In this document: positions 8,850 through 18,065 of the stretch, one piece after another
Position numbering within the stretch: the first letter of the stretch is position 1
Layout: the number at the start of each line of letters is the position of its first letter
DNA from: Prorocentrum cordatum
Taxonomy: Eukaryota; Sar; Dinophyceae; Prorocentrales; Prorocentraceae
Assembly (NCBI GenBank): GCA_963575745.1
Contig: CAUYUJ010006315.1
Span: 1-35,000 of the forward strand
Direction: 5' to 3'
DNA: 35,000 bases
The notes under the pieces: model-generated
The model's database searches: none
Told to the model about the DNA's origin: nothing
Seen by the model: the letters and a program-made list of their open reading frames with translations, nothing else
Translations under genes and position numbers: made by a program

Positions 8850-11311
8850 AGCCGTTTTGCGCTGGCGGTCGGCCGCGGGGGCCGCGGCGCCGCGGGCCAC
8901 GGCGGCCGCCGAGGAGGAGTCGCCCGTGCCCCCCTTCTTGCACGAGGGCGTCAAGTCACCCGTGCCGTCCGAAGACAGCTCGCAGGAAGAAGGCTCGAGG
9001 CCGCAGGCAGCAGACTCGTTCAAGAACGAGCCGCAGGAAGCAGGCTCGAGGCCGCAGGAGCTTGGTTCTGTGAAGGCCGAGGAAGGCGACACCTCGGCGG
9101 AGGCCAGTGCAGCTCCGCCTTGGCCCAAGGCCTCCTCGCCTGCGAGTCCGCAGGAGCCCCCGCAGCGCGCGCCTGAGGAGGTCGCGGCCGCTGCGAAACC
9201 AAAGGCGGGGAAGGCGGGGCGGCCTCTCCTCAGGCGCCCCGCCGCCGTGCCGCCCGCCAAGCAGCCCCCGTCGCAGCGCTCGCTTTCTCAGTTCTTGACC
9301 GCGAAGAGGGGCGGCGGCGCGCCGCCTGCGAAGGCAAAGGCGAGCGCGGAGCCCAAGGCAAAGGCCAAACAGAAAGCGAAGAAGAAGCCAGCAGCGGCGG
9401 CACCTTCGACGGCGGAGGACGCAGCAGCAGGGGCGGACGAGGCAGAGCCGCAGCAGCATGCCCAGACGCAGCACGACAAGAAGTCGGTTGCAGCCTCGCA
9501 AGCACCGCCGGCAGCAGAGGAGGATGCAGAGCCACAGCAGCAGCGTCAGGATGCAGCGCCGACGGAGGCAGAGGCGGCAGCAGAGGAGCCGCAGGCCGCG
9601 CCCTCAGACACGTTCGAGGCCGCCACGGACGAAGCCAAAGATGACTACGGCCGCTTCACGACGGGCTACGACCCACCCTGTCCAGGCCCGACGTGCGCCA
9701 AGCGCGGTCGGGATGCGGAGAGCGTCCGCTTCAGGCTCGCCCAGAAGAGCGCCAACGCGTGGTGGTGTGGGAGCTGCAACAGCAAGAGTTCGATGGTGCA
9801 GCGCTGCTATGCGCACTGGCCACCGCGCTCGTTCGCTCTCATGCGCAAGGCGGACCAGCAGGCGTTCTGGCGCTCGATGGACGACCCTTCCATTGAGAAC
9901 AACGCTCAGTTCGAAGAGGAGCTGGTGAGGGTCCTCAGCGTCTCGAGGAAGGAACGCCTCACGGAGACCAAGGGCGGGGATTGGAAGCCCTTGTCCGTCT
10001 GGGCCCAGGAGGGGTACGACGCGGGCGCCGTCCGTGCCAACAACGACGTGAGGTACAATTCCGACTTGAAGCAGGATTGTTACCGCATCCGTATCGAGGG
10101 CAGCAGGCAGGAGAACATCGAAGAGACAGTGAGGCAGGAGCTCCGCCATAACAGGAAGCCGCCGAGGCCATCCCCACCGAAGCATGAGAGAGCCGTGGAG
10201 CCACTCCCGCAAAAGACGCACCGCTCGCCGAGCGGTGGCTACGAGGGCCCCACAGGCGCTGGTCGCCGTTCGACGAGTCGGAGCGGCGACAGCGACTGTT
10301 CGCAGAACCGCCATCTGAAGCGGGGCCACTCCAGCAGCGGCGACGGCACGGACCGCTTCCCCAGCCGCGGCCGCAAGCGCAGCAGCCGCGGCCGCAGGGC
10401 GGACAGCCGCCAGAAGCACCGCTCTTCCAGAGGTCCCGCAGAGCCGACGCGAAGGGCCGCCGCTCGCGGAGCCGCAGGGCGCACAGCAAGAAGGAGAAGG
10501 CCCGCTCGAGGAGCCGCAGGGCGCACAGCAAGAAGGACAAGGCCCGCTCGAGGAGCCGCAGGGCGCACAGCAAGAAGGACAGCCGCAAGACGGGTCGCTC
10601 CCAGTCTCGCGAGAAGCAGCGCTCGAGGAGCCGCAACGACCACGGCAAGAAAGGGAGGGACTCGCGCAGTCGCATCAGGAGGGAACGCAGCGAGCAGAAG
10701 CGTGTCCAGAAGGCCATCAAGGACCGCAAGGCGTTGGCGATGAAGACGCTGGAAAAGACGGGGTCCTGGGACGTGCAGCTCGCATCGCTCCTCGACGACG
10801 AGGACTGCTCCAGGGTGCCGACCTGGGCGGTGAAGAACGCGAAGGACAGCCACAAGGATCTCTCGAAGCTCAGGGAGGCCGCGAAGACCGCGCTCGAGGA
10901 CCCCAGGGCGAGCTTGCCGTACGAGGCGAAGGCCTTGGAGGCAGCCCTCGCCGACGCAAAGACCGCTGTCGGTGGCCTGCGTTCGGCCATCGAGCACGCG
11001 AGCTGCTCAACGGCCTTTTCATCCATCGTGGATGGCGGTGCTCCGCCGATCGACCGCTCGACTGCCGATCGATCGATCGAAGATTTTGCTGATCGACCGC
11101 TCGACCCATCGAGGATTTCGCCGATCGACCGCCGACCGATCGCGTTCGGATCGGTCGACCGCCGATCGATCGATCGACCGCCGATCGAGCGCCGTTCGAT
11201 CGCGATCGACCGCCGATCGATCGCGTTCGACCGCCGATCGATCGCGTTTGCGTCCCGATCATCCTTCTACAGGCCAAGAAGTACAGCAAGAAGAACACCT
11301 CGAAGGACTGA
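8850..11311 (+). CDS. Zinc-ribbon and RS-domain protein (start uncertain, internal frame change)
   Basis: Reads open from about 8850 without a good ATG, so the start may be a short upstream exon or lie past a splice acceptor at CGACAG (8852). The order is: an acidic Glu/Ala/Pro-rich disordered region; a basic stretch (SLSQFLTAKRGGG then Ala/Lys repeats); a Cys cluster at about 9678-9810 (CPGPTC, WWCGSCNS, QRCYAHW) resembling a zinc ribbon; a compact helical part; then an Arg/Ser-rich domain. At about 10425-10440 the sensible frame changes by one base: KHRSS ends one frame, and RSRSRRAHSKKEKARSRS repeats follow in another. The second frame continues through KTLEKTGSWDVQLASLLDDE to about 10997. 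A 275-nt GATCGACC-repeat intron (GC donor, CTACAG|GCC acceptor) then leads to a last exon at 11273-11311 (AKKYSKKNTSKD). RS domains are known from splicing factors; that role is not established here. Confidence 0.68.
10998..11272. repeat. GATCGATCGACCGCCGATCG repeat filling a predicted intron
   Basis: Irregular repetition of GATCGACCGCCGATCGATCG words at 11043-11247, each partly palindromic, plus one GGCGGTGCTCCGCC palindrome at about 11035. Flanked by a possible GC donor and a pyrimidine-rich CTTCTACAG acceptor. Confidence 0.75.
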
Positions 11312-11489
11312 GCTCGGCGGCGGCTGCCCTGCTCAGTCCCCAGCCGCTGCGACGCGCGCTGGGGCGCGCTGGAGGCGCGCTGGAAGTCTGCCCCCGCCCG
11401 CGCAGACTTCCCTCGCTTAGACAAAAACTATATTCCTCCGTGGTCCGCCTCCCTTTCCTCGTGCACGGCGTCCTTGTAGCCATGCTCCT

Positions 11490-11770
11490 CTTATTTCTGG
11501 CGGTGCACCGCCCATGGGCAGCATCCGCCGACGGCGATAGTTTGCCTCCTGTCCACACCCCGCACTCTTCTGGCGGTACACCGCCCGTTGCCAGCCATCC
11601 GCCGACGGCGGTACTCCGCCTCCTGTCCATGCCCCGCACTCTTCTGGCGGTGCACCGCCCGTGTGCAGCCATCCGTCGTCGGCGGTGCTCCGCTTCCTGT
11701 CCATGCTCAGGAGTCTTCTGGCGGTACACCGCCTGTTGTCAGCCATCCGTCGTCGGCGGTGCCCCGCCAT
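11490..11770. repeat. Tandem units of paired GGCGGTGCACCGCC palindromes
   Basis: About seven palindromes arranged in repeated units of roughly 74-110 bp. A CTGGCGGTGCACCGCCC copy alternates with a GTCGGCGGTGCTCCGC copy, separated by CAGCCATCCG and TCCTGTCCATGC. The array precedes the transposase-like gene. Confidence 0.88.
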
Positions 11771-11853
11771 CCGTCATCCGTTGTCACCCATCCGTCATCC
11801 GTTGTCAACCTTTTCCACCGCCTCACCCACCCTACTTCAACGGCTCGAAGGGC

Positions 11854-12035
11854 GCCCGCGGCGGCGCGCCAGGCGGGGGCGGCGCCATGGCCGAGCGATG
11901 GCCTCCTGCCGAGCGTCAGAGGCTGCAGGAGGCAGCGCTTCTGCGCCCGCGGCGGCGCGCCAGGCGGGGGCGGCGCCATGGCCGAGCGATGGCCTCCTGG
12001 CAGGCGTCAGAGGCTGCAGGAGGCAGCGCTTCTGC
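11854..12035 (+). repeat. 91-bp tandem duplication carrying a start codon
   Basis: 11854-11944 is repeated at 11945-12035 with a few changes (GCCGAG versus GGCAGG). Both copies contain GCCATGGCCGAGCGATGG, so there are two candidate ATGs at 11887 and 11978. As 91 is not a multiple of three, only the second is in frame with the transposase-like exons through the proposed splice. Confidence 0.9.
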
Positions 12036-14390
12036 GGGGCGCATCGCGGGCGGCGCTGGACAGGTGCACGGAATCCAAAAATCATAATGCGCAATGTGTT
12101 TGAAGGATGTTTTGTTTGGTCGGCTTTTTCTTTTCAAAATGCCCAACCGATCTCCACCCGCCTTCCCCGCGCAGGGTGGCTCGCGTCCTGCTGCAGGACG
12201 ACGACGAGCACGTGGCGGCGGCGACCGTGGGCGCCGACGTGGCTCGCGCGGTGGCGCCGCTTCTGGATGTTATCGAATTGCCGCGCCGAGACGGTGGCCC
12301 AGCGTTCAGGTGGACGGTATGTTTGCCCGACAAGATCGTCCCCAAGCTGGCCCACGCGGCGGGGCCTTGGAGTGATCGGTTCTGGGCGGCGATGCGGGTG
12401 TTTCCTTCGTCGCCATCGCAACCGTGGCGGATGCTGCTCTACCACGACGACGTGGTCGTCGGCGCGCAGCTCAAAGCTGCAAACCGCAGGACGTCCATTG
12501 TTGTGTACATTAGTTTTTTGGAGCTGGGCACATACCTTCAAGAAGAGGGCGCCTGGCTCCCGCTGGGAGTCCTTCGGTCAGAGGACAAGAAGGATATCAC
12601 CGCAGCGGGCGTGGTGAGGGCCATCCTGCGGCGCCTCTTCCTCGGGCCAGGAGGCGGCGGTTTCGACGTCGGCGCGTCTCGGTTGCATTTCAAGTGCCAC
12701 AGGCTGATCATGGACGAAAGCGCGGGCAAGGACACCTTCTCGTACAAGGGCTCCAGCGGTTGGCGGCCCTGCTGCAACTGCAAGAACGTCGTGCTCGACC
12801 AGGGGACTGGCACCCTCAGCCGTTGGGACCCGTCTGGTTACCTGGTGGGTATCGCTTGCGTCGACGCCTCGAGGTTCGACCCGATGACTGCGGAGGCGTC
12901 GGGGGCGGGCAATGCGCGGCCGACGCTCGGCGAGTCCAGAGAGTTCACGAACGGACTTCGCGAACTCCCTGGAATTCGCGAGCGGAGTTCGCTCGGCCGG
13001 CTCCCGCCAAGGAGTTCGCGAACGGGTACGACGAACTCGTGGAACTTCAACGCGCGGCGAGTGCAGTGGCCTTCCAGAATCTCCAATCCGCGTACGGCAT
13101 CACAGTGAACGAGTTCTCGTTGATGGCCGACGTCGAACTCCGACGCGTTTGCTCGCTGGACATGTACACGCGCGACCCGATGCACATCATCCTGGCGAGC
13201 GGAGGCACGTTCCAGGTGGAGGTGTTCTGCCTGCACAAAGCAGTGGCGCGCGTGATTCCAGACGTGTGGGATCGGTGGCGAACCGATTTCCAGCGCTGGG
13301 CTCCAGGCCGCGGCGGAGGGAAAGCTCCCGTGCATCTCTTCTCCCCTGCCAGGAAGAAAGCCTGCGTCGAGGCAGGGCATTTCGTCGGCTCCGCGTCGGA
13401 CTGCCTCGCCGTCCTGCCGTTCCTCAGGAACTGGCTGCACGTGGATTTCTTGCCGCATCACGCGCCGTTCCTGCCCCAGGCGCGGTCCTTTGAGGCCATG
13501 TATGCCGTCCTGGAACTGTACCTGGCGGCGAAACGCGGCGGCTGCCCAGACACGTTCGATGTTGATTTCAAGCGCCATGTCGGGTTGGCGCTCAGGAAAC
13601 ACGTGCGGGCCTACACGGACGCGTGGATCGTGCCTAAGCATCATTATCTTTGGCACGCAGCTGTGCAGGCGGCGGAGGATGGGTTGATGCTCGACTGTTT
13701 CGTGCTCGAGCGAAAACACAAGCTCATCAAGGACACCGCGGATCACTACGACCGCTTGGGCGGCATGGACAAGGATGTGATCACCCAAGTTGTGGCCACG
13801 TACTTGCACGAGTCCTCGGCCGCGCCGGGCCAGTCGCACAAATGGTGGCCGACCCCTGAGCTCGACGGGGTCATCGGGCAGCGCGGTTGGGGCCAAATGG
13901 GCTTTGGTGCACGCGCGAGCCTCCATGGGGGGCGCGCCTGCGGAGGCGCCTCTCGGGGCAACGCCGAGGCTCGCACGTGCGCCAGGGCCTATCCAGGCAC
14001 GGCGCAATCACTTGTCGTCGAGCTGCTGTCGGCGGCCTCGTCTACGGCAGCGGGGACGTGTGGCTCGAGGGCGACGCCGCGTTCCACGTCCACTGCGTGG
14101 CGGTGGCCGCGGGGCGCTCCTACCTCATCGTGGAGCCGCTGGACCTGGCGTCGCGGCCTGCGCCTGGGGAGTCCGCGTGGCGGCCACGAGGAGGACCAAG
14201 CTGTGCAAGGAGGAGGGAGGGGGAGGAGGGGGGGGAGGGGGAGGAGGAGGAACAGGGGGACGAGGAGGAGGGGAGGAGGAGGGGGACGAGGAAGGAGAGG
14301 AGGAGGAGGAGGAGGAGGAGGAGGGGGACGAGGAGGATGGGATGGCCCACTACGCCGCCGCCCCATAGGATGCGGCGCGCTGGCTGCTGA
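11978..14390 (+). CDS. DDE-transposase-like protein, left cassette
   Basis: Exons 11978-12063, 12175-12895 and 13012 to about 13900 join in phase. The introns are GT-AG (111 nt, GACAG|GTGCAC) and GC-AG (116 nt, GCGGAG|GCGTCG to CCAAG|GAGTTC). Residues line up with the gene at 32716: D120 in YHDDVVVG, a NRRTSIVVYISFLELG block, a Cys cluster (RPCCNCKNVV, about 227-235), D324-x2-H327 in RDPMH, PKHHYLWH at about 478 and E502 in LERKH. D...D-x2-H...E is the RNase-H-fold transposase pattern, with the D(2)H motif known from several eukaryotic superfamilies; I do not assign a superfamily. A further frame change between 13880 and 14030 leads into YGSGDVWLEGDAAF, and I cannot place that junction. The 3' end enters a GGA tract, so the stop at 14390 is tentative. 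Confidence 0.76.
14198..14345. repeat. GGA/GGGGA polypurine tract
   Basis: Almost pure purine on the + strand, at the 3' end of the transposase-like gene. It may be intronic or untranslated; read as protein it gives only Glu/Gly/Arg runs. Confidence 0.85.
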
Positions 14391-14464
14391 GGACGCCCCG
14401 CGGGCGCCTGCGGCGTACACCCGCCGAGCCGAGGACGGGTCGGTCCGCGCGCTGGTGTAAAACG

Positions 14465-14550
14465 CGCGCGCGGCGGTGCACCGCCTGGCGGTGGGCCGCC
14501 TGTTGTAAAAAATCGCGTTCGCGCGGCGGTAGCCCGCCTGGCGGCATCCC
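14465..14550. repeat. Four palindromes closing the left cassette
   Basis: GGCGGTGCACCGCC, GGCGGTGGGCCGCC, GGCGGTAGCCCGCC and GGCGGCATCCCGCC in close succession, about 120 bp inside the right inner inverted repeat. This mirrors the array near the left one. Confidence 0.88.
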
Positions 14551-14666
14551 GCCTGGGGAAAAGGAGGGACGGAGAGGAGGGGGGCGGGGGCGGGGCCCCG
14601 CAGGCTGCACGGATCGATGGCGACGCCGACGCGTTTTTGAAAGCGCCCCCGCCCCTTATTTTCCAT

Positions 14667-14692
14667 ACGAAAAAGCAGACTTATCGGACTTA
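14667..14692 (-). repeat. Inner terminal inverted repeat, right (26 bp)
   Basis: Reverse complement of 965-990 with a single mismatch (CAGACTTATCGGACTTA is the outer 17 bases here). Directly outside is TAAATTAGATATAAG. Candidate right terminus of the 13.7-kb element. Confidence 0.85.
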
Positions 14693-14793
14693 TAAATTAG
14701 ATATAAGTGACATATAAGTAAGATATAAGTAAACTAGTTTTGATGAAGATGCTAGATATAAGTAAGAAGAAGTAACATACATGCAGCATGTAA
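14693..14793. other. ATATAAGTAAG-rich spacer
   Basis: AT-rich DNA with repeated ATATAAGTAAG/ATATAAGTGAC words, the counterpart of 730-964. Confidence 0.65.
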
Positions 14794-14817
14794 CATATGT
14801 CAACGCCATCACCAAAG
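14794..14817 (-). repeat. Outer inverted repeat, right arm (24 bp)
   Basis: Begins CATATGTCAACGCC and ends CACCAAAG; an exact reverse complement of 706-729. Confidence 0.9.
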
Positions 14818-15310
14818 CAGGGCGCCCGCGCCCGGACGCCGAGACGCCCGCGCGCCCGGGCGCCCGGACGCCCGGGCGCCCGGGCGCCCGGACGCGCGGA
14901 CGCCCGCACGCCCGAGCACCGGCAGGCGCCCGGACGCCCGGACGCCCAGACGCCCAGACGCCCGGGCTCCGGGGCTCCGGGGCGCCCGGAGGCCCCGGCG
15001 CCTGAAGCGCCCAGACGCCCAGACGCCTGAGCGCCAGGCGCCGGGGCGCCCGGACGCCCGGACGCCCGGGCGCCGGAACGCCCGGACGCCCGGACACGCC
15101 CGGGCGCCCAGGCGCCCGGGCGCCCAGCGGGCCAGGCCCGGGCGCCAGAAGCGCCCAGGGCGCCCGCGCCCGGACGTCCGGACGCCCGGACGCCCGGGCG
15201 CGTGGACGCCTGGGCGCCCGGGCGCCCGGACGCCCAAGCGCCCGGGCACCTGAAGCGCCCTGACGCACGGACGCCGCCAATGGGCGCCCAATCGCCCAGA
15301 CGCCCAGCGG
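14818..15310. repeat. CGCCCGGGCG GC-rich satellite, copy 2
   Basis: About 490 bp of CGCCCGGACGCCCGGGCGCC decamer-like repeats. Read as protein it gives Pro/Gly/Arg/Ala runs on both strands, which I take as non-coding. Confidence 0.9.
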
Positions 15311-15579
15311 GCCACGCCCAGGAAACGCCTGGAGTATAGGTGGTACTTTGCGGGTGCCTCCATGTAGCACATTTGGAAGTCACATGCATGCCTACATATA
15401 ACTACGACAACCCATCGTATAACCCAGAAGAAAGTATCCCGGCAAAGCAACCTAACAGCGATGTGTATAAGCATATCTGGAAGCATCCCCCTTAAGATTC
15501 AGGTGGGAATCCAGTTGTAGAATTCTGCTGTTCTCGCAGTCGCAGTCGCATTCGCAACGAAAGTCGCAGTGGCAACGGC
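15311..15579. other. Short unique stretch
   Basis: Moderate-GC DNA with no convincing ORF, ending in a TCGCAGTCGCATTCGC mini-repeat. Confidence 0.5.
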
Positions 15580-15756
15580 CTTAGAATCCAATGGAATCCA
15601 ATCGAATCCTAAGGATTCCGAGGGATTCCTAAGGCATCCTTAGGAGTCCATAGGAATCCTTAGGAAACCTTAGGAATCTTTAGGAATCCTGATTCCTAGG
15701 GATTCCTTGGGATTCCTAAGTATTCCTAGGGAATCCTAAGGATTCCGAAGGATTCG
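15580..15756. repeat. GGAATCC/CCTAAGG palindromic repeat
   Basis: Irregular tandem of GGAATCCTTAGGAATCC and its reverse complement, rich in the palindromes CCTAAGG and CCTTAGG. The same GATTCCTGAGGATTCC motif returns at 18031-18065, after the two following arrays, so it brackets them. Confidence 0.85.
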
Positions 15757-17550
15757 CCTGCCTCGGCCTCAGCGTCAGCCTGCCTCAGCCTCAGCCTCAG
15801 CCTGTCTCAGCCTCAGCCTGCCTCAGCCTCAGCCTCAGCCTCAGCCTCAGCCTGCCTCGGCTTGCCTCGGCCTCAGCCTCAGCCTGCCTCGGCCTCAACC
15901 TCAGCCTCAGCCTGCCTCAGCCTCAGCCTCAGCCTGCCTCAGCCTCAGCCTCAGCCTCAGCCTGCTTCGGCCTCAGCATCAATCTGCCTTCAGCCTCGGC
16001 CTCAGCCTGCCTCAGCCTCAGCCTGCATCAGCCTCAGCCTCAGCCTGCCTCAGCCTCAGCCTGCCTCAGACTCAGCCTCAGCCTGCCTCAGCCTCAGCCT
16101 CAGCCTGCTTCAGCCTCAGCCTCAGTCTGCCTTCAGCCTCGGCCTCAGCCTCAGCCTGCCTCAGCCTCAGCCTGCCTCAGCCTCAGCCTCAGCCTGCCTC
16201 GGCCTCAGCCTGCGTCAGCCTCAGCCTCAGCCTGCCTCAGCCTCAGCCTGCCTCAGCCTCAGCCTGCCTCAGCCTCAGCCTCAGCCTCCGCCTCAGCCTG
16301 CCTCAGCTTCAGCCTCAGACTGCCATCGGCTTGCCTCAGCCTCAGCCTCAGCCTCAGCCTGCCTCGGCCTCAGCGTTAGCCTCTCAGCATCAGCCTGCAT
16401 CAGCCTCAGCCTCAGCCGCAGCCTGCCTCAGCCTCAGTCTCAGCCAGCCTCAGCCTCAGCCTCCCTCATCCTCCTGAACCTGCCTCGGCCTCAGCCTCAG
16501 CCTGCCTCAGCCTCAGCCTGCCTCAGCCTCAGCCTCAGCCTGTCTCAGCCTCAGCCTCAGCCTGCCTCAGCCTCAGCCTCAGCCTCAGCCTCAGCCTGCC
16601 TCGGCTTGCCTCGGCCTCAGCCTCAGCCTGCATCAGCCTCTGCTTCAGCCTCAGCCTCAGCCTGCCTCAGCCTCAGCCTCAGCCTGCCTCAGTCTTAGCC
16701 TGCCTCAGCCTCAGCCTCAGCCTGCCTCAGCCGCAGCTTGCCTCAGCCTCAGCCACTGCCTCAGCCTCAGCCTCAGCCTGCCTCAGCTTCAGTCTCAGCC
16801 TCAGCCTGCCTCGGCTTGCCTCAGCCTCAGCCTCAGCCTGCCTCGGCCTCAGCCGCAGCCTGTCTCAGCCTCAGCCTCAGCCTGCCTCAGCCTCAACCTC
16901 AGCCTGCCTCAGCCACAGTCTCAGCCTGCCTCAGCCTCAGCCTGCCTCAGCCTCCTGAGCCTGCCTCAGCCTCAGCCTCAGCCTGCCTCAGCCTCAGCCT
17001 GCCTCAGCCTCAGCCTAAGCCTGTCTCAGCCTCAGCTTGCCTCAGCCTTAGCCTTCCTCGGCTTGCCTCGGCCTCAGCCTCAGCCTGCCTCGGCCTCAGC
17101 CTGAGCCTCAGCCTGCCTCACCCTCAGCCTGCATCAGCCTCAGCCTCAGCCTCAGCCTGCCTCAGCCGCAGCTTGCCTCAGCCACAGCCTCAGCCTCAGC
17201 CTCAGCCTCAGCCTGCCTCAGCTTCAGCCTCAGCCTCAGCCTGCCTCGGCTTGCCTCAGCCTCAGCCTCAGCCTGCCTCAGCGTCAGCCTCTCAGCCTCA
17301 GCCTGCATCAGCCTCAGCCTCAGCCTCAGCCTGCCTCAGCCTCAGTCTCAGCCTGCCTCAGCCTCAGCCTGCGTCTGCCTGCCTCGGCCTCAACTTCAGC
17401 CGGCCTCGGCCTCAGCCTGCGTCAGCCTCAGCCTCAGCCTGCCTCAGCCTGAGCCTGCCTCAGCCTCAGCCTCAGCTTGCCTCGGCGTGCCTCGGCCTCA
17501 GCCTCAGCCTGCCTCGGCCTCAGCCAGCCTGGGCCTCAGCTTGCCTCAGC
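15757..17550 (+). repeat. 1.8-kb CAGCCT hexamer array with TGCC interruptions
   Basis: Units are TCAGCC (6 bp) and TCAGCCTGCC (10 bp) with minor variants (TCGGCC, GCATCAG, GCTTCAG). Neither unit contains a stop in any + frame, so all three + frames stay open for long distances and give Pro-Gln, Ser-Ala or Ser-Leu dipeptides. I call it a repeat, not a gene. Confidence 0.9.
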
Positions 17551-18030
17551 TCGGGCATTCAAAATATGGCACAGGACTGGTGTTCTGGGAACACGAAGAT
17601 CACGAAGTGGCCCATAGTTGTCTCCGGGCAATCAAAATGTGGCCTGGGAGTGTGTTCTGGGAAGACGAAGAACACGAAGTGGCCTACAGTTGGCTCCGGG
17701 CATTCAAAATGTGGCCTGGGAATTGTGTTTTGGGAACACGAAGAACAGGAAGTGGCCTACAGTTGGCTCCGGGCATTTAAAATGTGGCCTGGGAATGGTG
17801 TTCTGGGATCACGAAGAACACGGAGTGGCCTACAGTTGGCTCCGGGCATTCAAAGTGCGGCCTGGGAATAATGTTCTGGGAAGACGAAAAACACGAAGAG
17901 GCCAACAATTGGCTCCGGGCATTCAAAATGTGGCCTGGGAACGGTGTTCTGGAAAGACGAAGAACGCGAAGTGGCCTACAGTTGGCTCCAGGCAATCAAA
18001 ATGTGGCCTGGGAGTTGTGTTCTGGGAATG
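17551..18030 (+). repeat. 73-bp tandem array, about 6.5 copies
   Basis: Copies begin GGGCATTCAAAATGTGGCC at about 17554, 17626, 17698, 17771, 17844, 17917 and 17990, a period of 72-73 bp. Each contains TGTTCTGGGAACACGAAGA and GTGGCCTACAGTTGGCTCC with point differences. A 73-bp period shifts frame each copy, so the ORFs through it are not credible as a gene. Confidence 0.92.
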
Positions 18031-18065
18031 GATTCCTGAGGATTCCTCATAATTCCTGAGGATTT

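Noticed and set aside
14690-15486. Reverse-strand ORFs of over 220 codons rich in Gly, Arg, Pro and Ala
   Set aside because: They are read-through of the CGCCCGGGCG satellite, which lacks stops in most frames.
15862-17871. Two long + strand ORFs rich in Ser, Leu, Pro, Gln and Ala
   Set aside because: Open in all frames because the hexamer and 10-mer units contain no stops; composition rotates with frame, and no unique domain is present.
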